In this document: in pieces, positions 59,501 through 64,000 of the stretch
Position numbering within the stretch: position 1 is the stretch's first letter
How the letters are laid out: each line of letters opens with the position of its first letter
Assembly: GCF_001577835.2 (NCBI RefSeq)
Contig: NC_029529.1
Span: forward strand, 6,450,157-6,514,156
Direction of reading: 5' to 3'
DNA length: 64,000 bases
Source: Coturnix japonica
Taxonomy: Eukaryota; Chordata; Aves; Galliformes; Phasianidae
Position numbers and translations under genes: made by a program
The notes under the pieces: generated by a model
What the model was told of the DNA's origin: nothing
The model's input: only the letters and a program-made list of their open reading frames with translations
Databases searched by the model: none

Positions 59501-62500
59501 GTTCTAAATTATGAATTAATATTCACAGGATGACTGAAGTTGAGCACAGGTCCTAGTATGTCTTACACGCAGAATGACATGAGATAACATACAGAGTTGA
59601 CAGAGCGCACGTATTCCAAAGCGCATATACAAAACAAAGCTACAAATAAAAATATTGCTGTGCAGGAGCATTTGAGCTTATATTGCATGTTTCTGGTAAG
59701 TACAAACCTTATTCGCAGTAACCATCCCCACCTGTGAAGGCACCATGGGGTAAAGCTGTTAGGCAACAGAATTTACACTTTGCATTCCAAAACATTAGTC
59801 TCATTGTTCAGAAGCTGCAGTGTCATTAGAAAGTTTTAACCATTATTGAACATGAGTAGGTTTAAAAGCATTAGTGTCTTACACCTGCTATCTTTTCCTT
59901 CAGAACTTCCTAAACCAAGCAGAGACTCATCAGAAGGCACACTTCAAGATCTGCTAGCTTTTACTCTCTTCAGCAATCAACTCTTTCCCAACATTTAAAT
60001 ATTATCCCTATCAAGCTAATAACTATGAACTTCATTATGTTCCTGTGAGAAGACAGAAAGAGAAAAAAGCCTGCACTTAAAGAATGAAGATCAATCTAGA
60101 AATTAGTTAAATGTATGTGACACTTCAGAATCCAGATTTCTGACTTAAAAACCCCATCAGAAGGCTTCATGCTCACAGAATAAAACACAGCATTTACATC
60201 TGTTGTTCTAGAACACATATCAGTGATCGCTTTGCTGATCTATTATCTCCTGTAAAGCCTGAAATATACAATTCCTGATGGCATATTCTCCCTTCTCCAA
60301 ATTATTTGCCTTTTCAGCAAACCAAAGCACAAGCCCAGCAGATTGCCACGATGCTGAGGCTGGAGAAAGCCCTGTGCAGTTTGTCCCTACTCCAGTGTCT
60401 TGCATCCAGCATAGGAAAAAGAAAAAAGCAAGCTAATGCACACTTCCCCCAAGTCTTTCTGCCTCAGGAAAGGAGACCTTCACTACACACTCAAGATCCC
60501 CACGTGAAGAACAAGTATGTGTGCATCCTAGCTGTGAGTTCAGTATTTCAATTGCTTTTCAATTTCAAAATAAAATTACATATAGCTACAAACATTTTCT
60601 TCATTTCCACTCCCTGAGGAGGCACTCAATATGAAAGAATCCACTCACCTGTTACTATTTTGGAAGCTGTTTGCGTGGGATTTGCAATAATACCATCTCC
60701 AGCCAGCTGAGAAGGAGGATGAGGAGGAGGGGGAACACTGGGTCTGTTTCTGGGCTTGGGCACAGGCCGTGGCCTTGGCAGTGTGCCACTGTGAGGTGGA
60801 GAGTGAGACTGTGAGGTGTCTTGAGTAGATGACTGCGGCTGTGACAGTGGGGAGCTAGTACTGTGCTTGCCTAGAGGGGGTGTATCGGGTGGTGTTGGAG
60901 TTTGCGGAGGAGTGTAACAGGGCTGCTCTGGTCCATGTTCACTGCTGGGTGCAGCAGGAGATGCTTGATTGTTTGCTTTGGGCTGCAGTGGAGGAGTAGC
61001 CTGCGTTGGGGGTTGTGGTGGTGGGTGGCTGGGAGCTTGGATAGGGGAAAGGCTGCTGGAGTATCGCCGAGGTGCAGAAACCTGGGAACTGGAGGGCAGG
61101 GCTGCTCCCTGGTTTGCATGTTGGGCAGGAGGAGAAGAGCTTCTGGCAAGTGGCTTTGGAGAGATAGAAGGCGGCTGAGCAGCTGGGGCAGAGCTTTGGC
61201 TTCCTGGCTGCCCTGGTGGGGGGTTGGCTGGCTTGGGAGGTGCTGGTGCAGGCTTTTTAACAGCTGTGAAAGGAAGAGGGGAGATTTCATGGCTGTATGT
61301 TGTGATACCAAACTCCTAAAGGAAGGAATCAATAGCTTTGTGGAACACTTAAGTATATTACCAAAATAAAATGGTGCATTGCAAAATAAAAGCGGTATCA
61401 ATAGGAAACTACAGAAATGCACATATTGGTATATATTGGTTTACCAATCAACAGTCAAGTGACTTCAATAAACAGTGTTGATAATATTACTACCAGCACT
61501 CATGAAGGAATCCAAAGATATATACAGCTAGGCCCTAGTGAAAGGCAAGGGAACTGAACCACAGTCTGGAATAAAGGAAGGCATGAAGGTAATTTTAGCA
61601 AGCATTTTTACAGTACATAAAGAACAATTGGAACCTAGAGCTTTAAAAGGCAAACAAACAAACAAAAAAAATCATACCTCTCCTCACTGAATGGGGACTG
61701 GGACCTGCTGCATTTTGTGGCTGATTAACAGAAAGCTGATTAGTGCTACTTGCTGACTGGTTTGGGGCAGTGCTCACATGCCCACCATTTCTCACGGGTG
61801 GAGGAGTAGCCGAGGTTGTGTTGTCCTTAGGCTTTGAGGTACTGAAAAATCAAAAGTTTCGAGTTAGAAGTTGACTATAAAATGCTTTCTGCATTAACTG
61901 CACCTTTAAGGTTTACAGTATGAACCATGCTCTAGTTCTGACCCTCAAACATCTCAAAAACCTTCTGCACTGGCTGTTATTACTGGCAAACTGAGCACTG
62001 CTAGAACTCTTCGCAAAATTCACAAGTAGGTTTCAGGCAAACCTGTTCAAAAGATCCATTACCAAATTAAATCAGGAATCCAAGTAGTTCTGCAGCACCA
62101 CAACACCTGTTTGAATTAAATACTGGTACTCAGAGCACAGTCTCCACACCAGAGCGCCCTTTAGATTCTCTAAGAAGTGTCTCACCAATGAAGTTCACAT
62201 AAAATGACTTCTCTCATTTCCTCACTCAAATATATTCACTGCTCCTATAACTATAACTTTCCGCAAGCACTCTGTCACAGCATCACATCCAGTTCACTGG
62301 CAAGGAGTAAACTGTGTTGCTCTGAAGCTCTGCCAAAAAAACCAAAAGAAAACTAACTTGCTGTGTAACTCACACAGACTAAGCAGATGTAGCCCTCACT
62401 GCCCAAGTTGGTGGAGCCTCTGGAAACCCTCAGAGACTGCAAAAGCTGTGGGTGTGGAGAGAATAGCGGTTCTCTCCTCACTGGCTGAAACTCCCCCCTC

Positions 62501-63979
62501 TACCTGGAATGAAACTTTCACCCCACTTCCTCTGATCAAGGGAGTCCAGTCTTAGACAAGCACCTGAACAATCCCAGTTAAACCCCTGAAATTCACTTCA
62601 GGACATCTCAGTTCTTTCTTTTTGATGCTGGAGAGAAACAACAATTGAGAATGAACCAGCCAAGGTGGTTCTGCACAGTGCCTCCTTGTCTTACTTCCTA
62701 TGCACTTTCAGTCTTTATTCATTTCTCTCTGCAACATCATCTCCATCTCAGAACAACAAAAACCTTTCAATTACTCACTAGTGCAACACAACCCTATTTT
62801 CTTCAGATGCTGTTATTAAATTTCAAGTACTCGTATGCTGAGTTTGTGCAGACTTTAAATGTAGTTTTTAGATGCTACAACTTAAGGTTTCATTTTAGCT
62901 TCCTCTGCCACAAGAGACATCACTGAAGCAATACTGGTCTACAAGGATATTTAAATGAGATCTTTTTGCAAAAGAATCTGTGCTGCATAAAACTCCATGA
63001 TGGCTTTTTAATGTAAGATGCTACCCAAGAGATTAATGCTTAGGGAGCACTATGAGCATTTTCATGCATTTGCTCCATCTCTCAGATCTCAAGAACAATA
63101 AAAGCAAAATGCTGCCTTCACCATACATGAAGACTCAAAGCTACGTGAATCCATGTATTCTAATACCAAAGATATGATTATATCTTTCCTTATATGAGTT
63201 TACATCATAATTAAGTAACTAAAAAGTCTGTATACATGCTTCTCCTAAAGAAATATGACAAACTGATTTCTGGTTTTCTAGTGAGTCCATTCACCACTAA
63301 CACTTGCCACAGAAGAAAAAGACAAATCCAAATAACATGAACAAGAAACAACAAACAAGACCAATGGGTTTCTAGCATTGCCACTGGCAGGTTTTGTTCT
63401 TTCAGCAGCAAAATGACAGTCATGCTGCATGGACACCTCTGCATTGTAATTTGGAAAGGCCAACGTGGGCAGTAATCATCATCTTTTTTAGTATTCTTCA
63501 TGATTTTTTCCTGAAGGAATTCCTTATTTTAGGAAGACCAATTCTAGAACAGATGTTCAAATTAAAAGATCATAAATACACATTGAAAGAGAGCTCTTTT
63601 ACAGTGCTTCTGCCCACACCTGAGAAGACTGCATACAACAACACGCCCTCTAATTAGAAGCTGACACAGCTGACATTATCAGTTTGCTGTTGAAGCAGCT
63701 TGCTAAGCCACTGCCAGCAGAAGCCGTACCTCTTACCTGACATCCTCATTTCCTTGACTTTGTAACTGTTCTGCTGTGCCAGCAGAGAGAGCAAAACCAG
63801 CACCCACTGGGCTTGTTTCAGCCACAGCAGCTTGTGAGTGCTGCTCCGCTCCAGAATGAGCCAGCATGCCAGCCTCTGTGGGTGGAAGTGGTGGCTGGAA
63901 AGCTGGGGATGTGTGCTTTCTATTTATAGTGCCACATCTCCGAGGGTTTGCTTGGAAGTCCATAACCTTGACACCAAAG
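56563..63979 (-). CDS. ARHGAP17: ARHGAP17 (RICH1), C-terminal proline-rich half (partial)
   Basis: Rho GTPase-activating protein of tight junctions and endocytic sites; the BAR and RhoGAP domains lie in exons beyond the right edge. Exons seen (minus strand, 5' to 3'): 63737-63979 (FGVKVMDFQANPRRCGTINR), 61678-61841, 60649-61263 and 56563-56693. The big exon is a proline-rich SH3-binding region: KKPAPAPPKPANPPP, RRYSSSLSPIQAPSHPPPQP, QTPTPPDTPPLGK, GTLPRPRPVPKPRNRPSVPP. The last exon ends LDIDNDTESTAL, a class I PDZ ligand (T-A-L), which in mammals is reported to bind NHERF-type partners. Stop codon TGA on the minus strand at 56563-56565. The exon at 60649-61263 can be skipped in mammals; its junctions here would allow that only if phases match. 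The strand and order relative to SLC5A11 match human 16p12. Confidence 0.93.
56694..60648 (-). other. ARHGAP17 last intron
   Basis: About 4 kb of AT-rich sequence between the proline-rich exon and the terminal exon. I see no further exon, no recognised repeat and only short open frames. Confidence 0.5.
61842..63736 (-). other. ARHGAP17 intron
   Basis: About 1.9 kb, AT-rich, with no recognised repeat or exon. Confidence 0.5.
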
Positions 63980-64000
63980 CTACAGAAAGAAGAGAGAGTA

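Noticed and set aside
60902-61369. 155-codon plus-strand open frame
   Set aside because: Antisense shadow of the proline-rich ARHGAP17 exon; its Gly/Trp-rich composition is what reversed proline codons give.

Overview
This is a vertebrate nuclear window, almost certainly avian and probably a galliform such as chicken. Supporting signs are GT-AG split genes with short introns, CpG-island promoters, antisense and sense CR1 LINE tails as the only recognisable interspersed repeats, and a gene order that joins blocks lying on human 7p22 and 16p12. As I recall, chicken chromosome 14 carries both blocks. There are no prokaryotic features, and I recognised no retroviral or LTR fossils.

Layout. (1) 1-1345, + strand: the last coding exon and 3'UTR of a gene I could not name. 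(2) 2527-7183, - strand: complete ZDHHC4, an ER/Golgi palmitoyltransferase of 343 residues in six coding exons, with a CpG-island start. (3) 7184-11222: intergenic or upstream sequence with no exon I can support. (4) 11231-35584, + strand: GRID2IP (delphilin), the GluD2-binding PDZ/formin scaffold of Purkinje synapses, about 1230-1261 residues in 21-22 exons, with 3'UTR to about 37350. (5) 37350-41159: intergenic, with a possible SLC5A11 promoter and leader exon at 39334-39481. (6) 41160-50437, + strand: SLC5A11 (SMIT2 sodium/myo-inositol cotransporter), 15 coding exons, 675 residues. (7) 51166-52955, + strand: a seven-exon gene for a 244-residue TEX47-like protein. (8) 53062-54915: a higher-order tandem array that carries polyadenylation hexamers on both strands. 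(9) 54820-55490: a CCG-rich CpG island holding a TATA/CCAAT promoter that points left, into the array. (10) 55783-63979, - strand: the 3' half of ARHGAP17 (RICH1), which continues beyond the window.

The exon maps were checked by reading frame. ZDHHC4 (1032 nt), SLC5A11 (2028 nt), the TEX47-like gene (735 nt) and GRID2IP (3786 nt, or 3693 nt with a 93-nt mini-intron removed) all sum to whole codons.

The genes do not form one pathway. The least explained part is 51.2-55.6 kb. There a TEX47-like gene, with a switch-region-like GAGCT repeat in intron 1, faces an unassigned TATA/CCAAT promoter with a CGG-repeat leader. A roughly 1.9 kb array of alternating ~241- and ~199-bp units separates them, and each unit repeats cleavage/polyadenylation hexamers. 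My leading new hypothesis is that this array is a reiterated convergent terminator and the 3' end of an undescribed minus-strand transcript.
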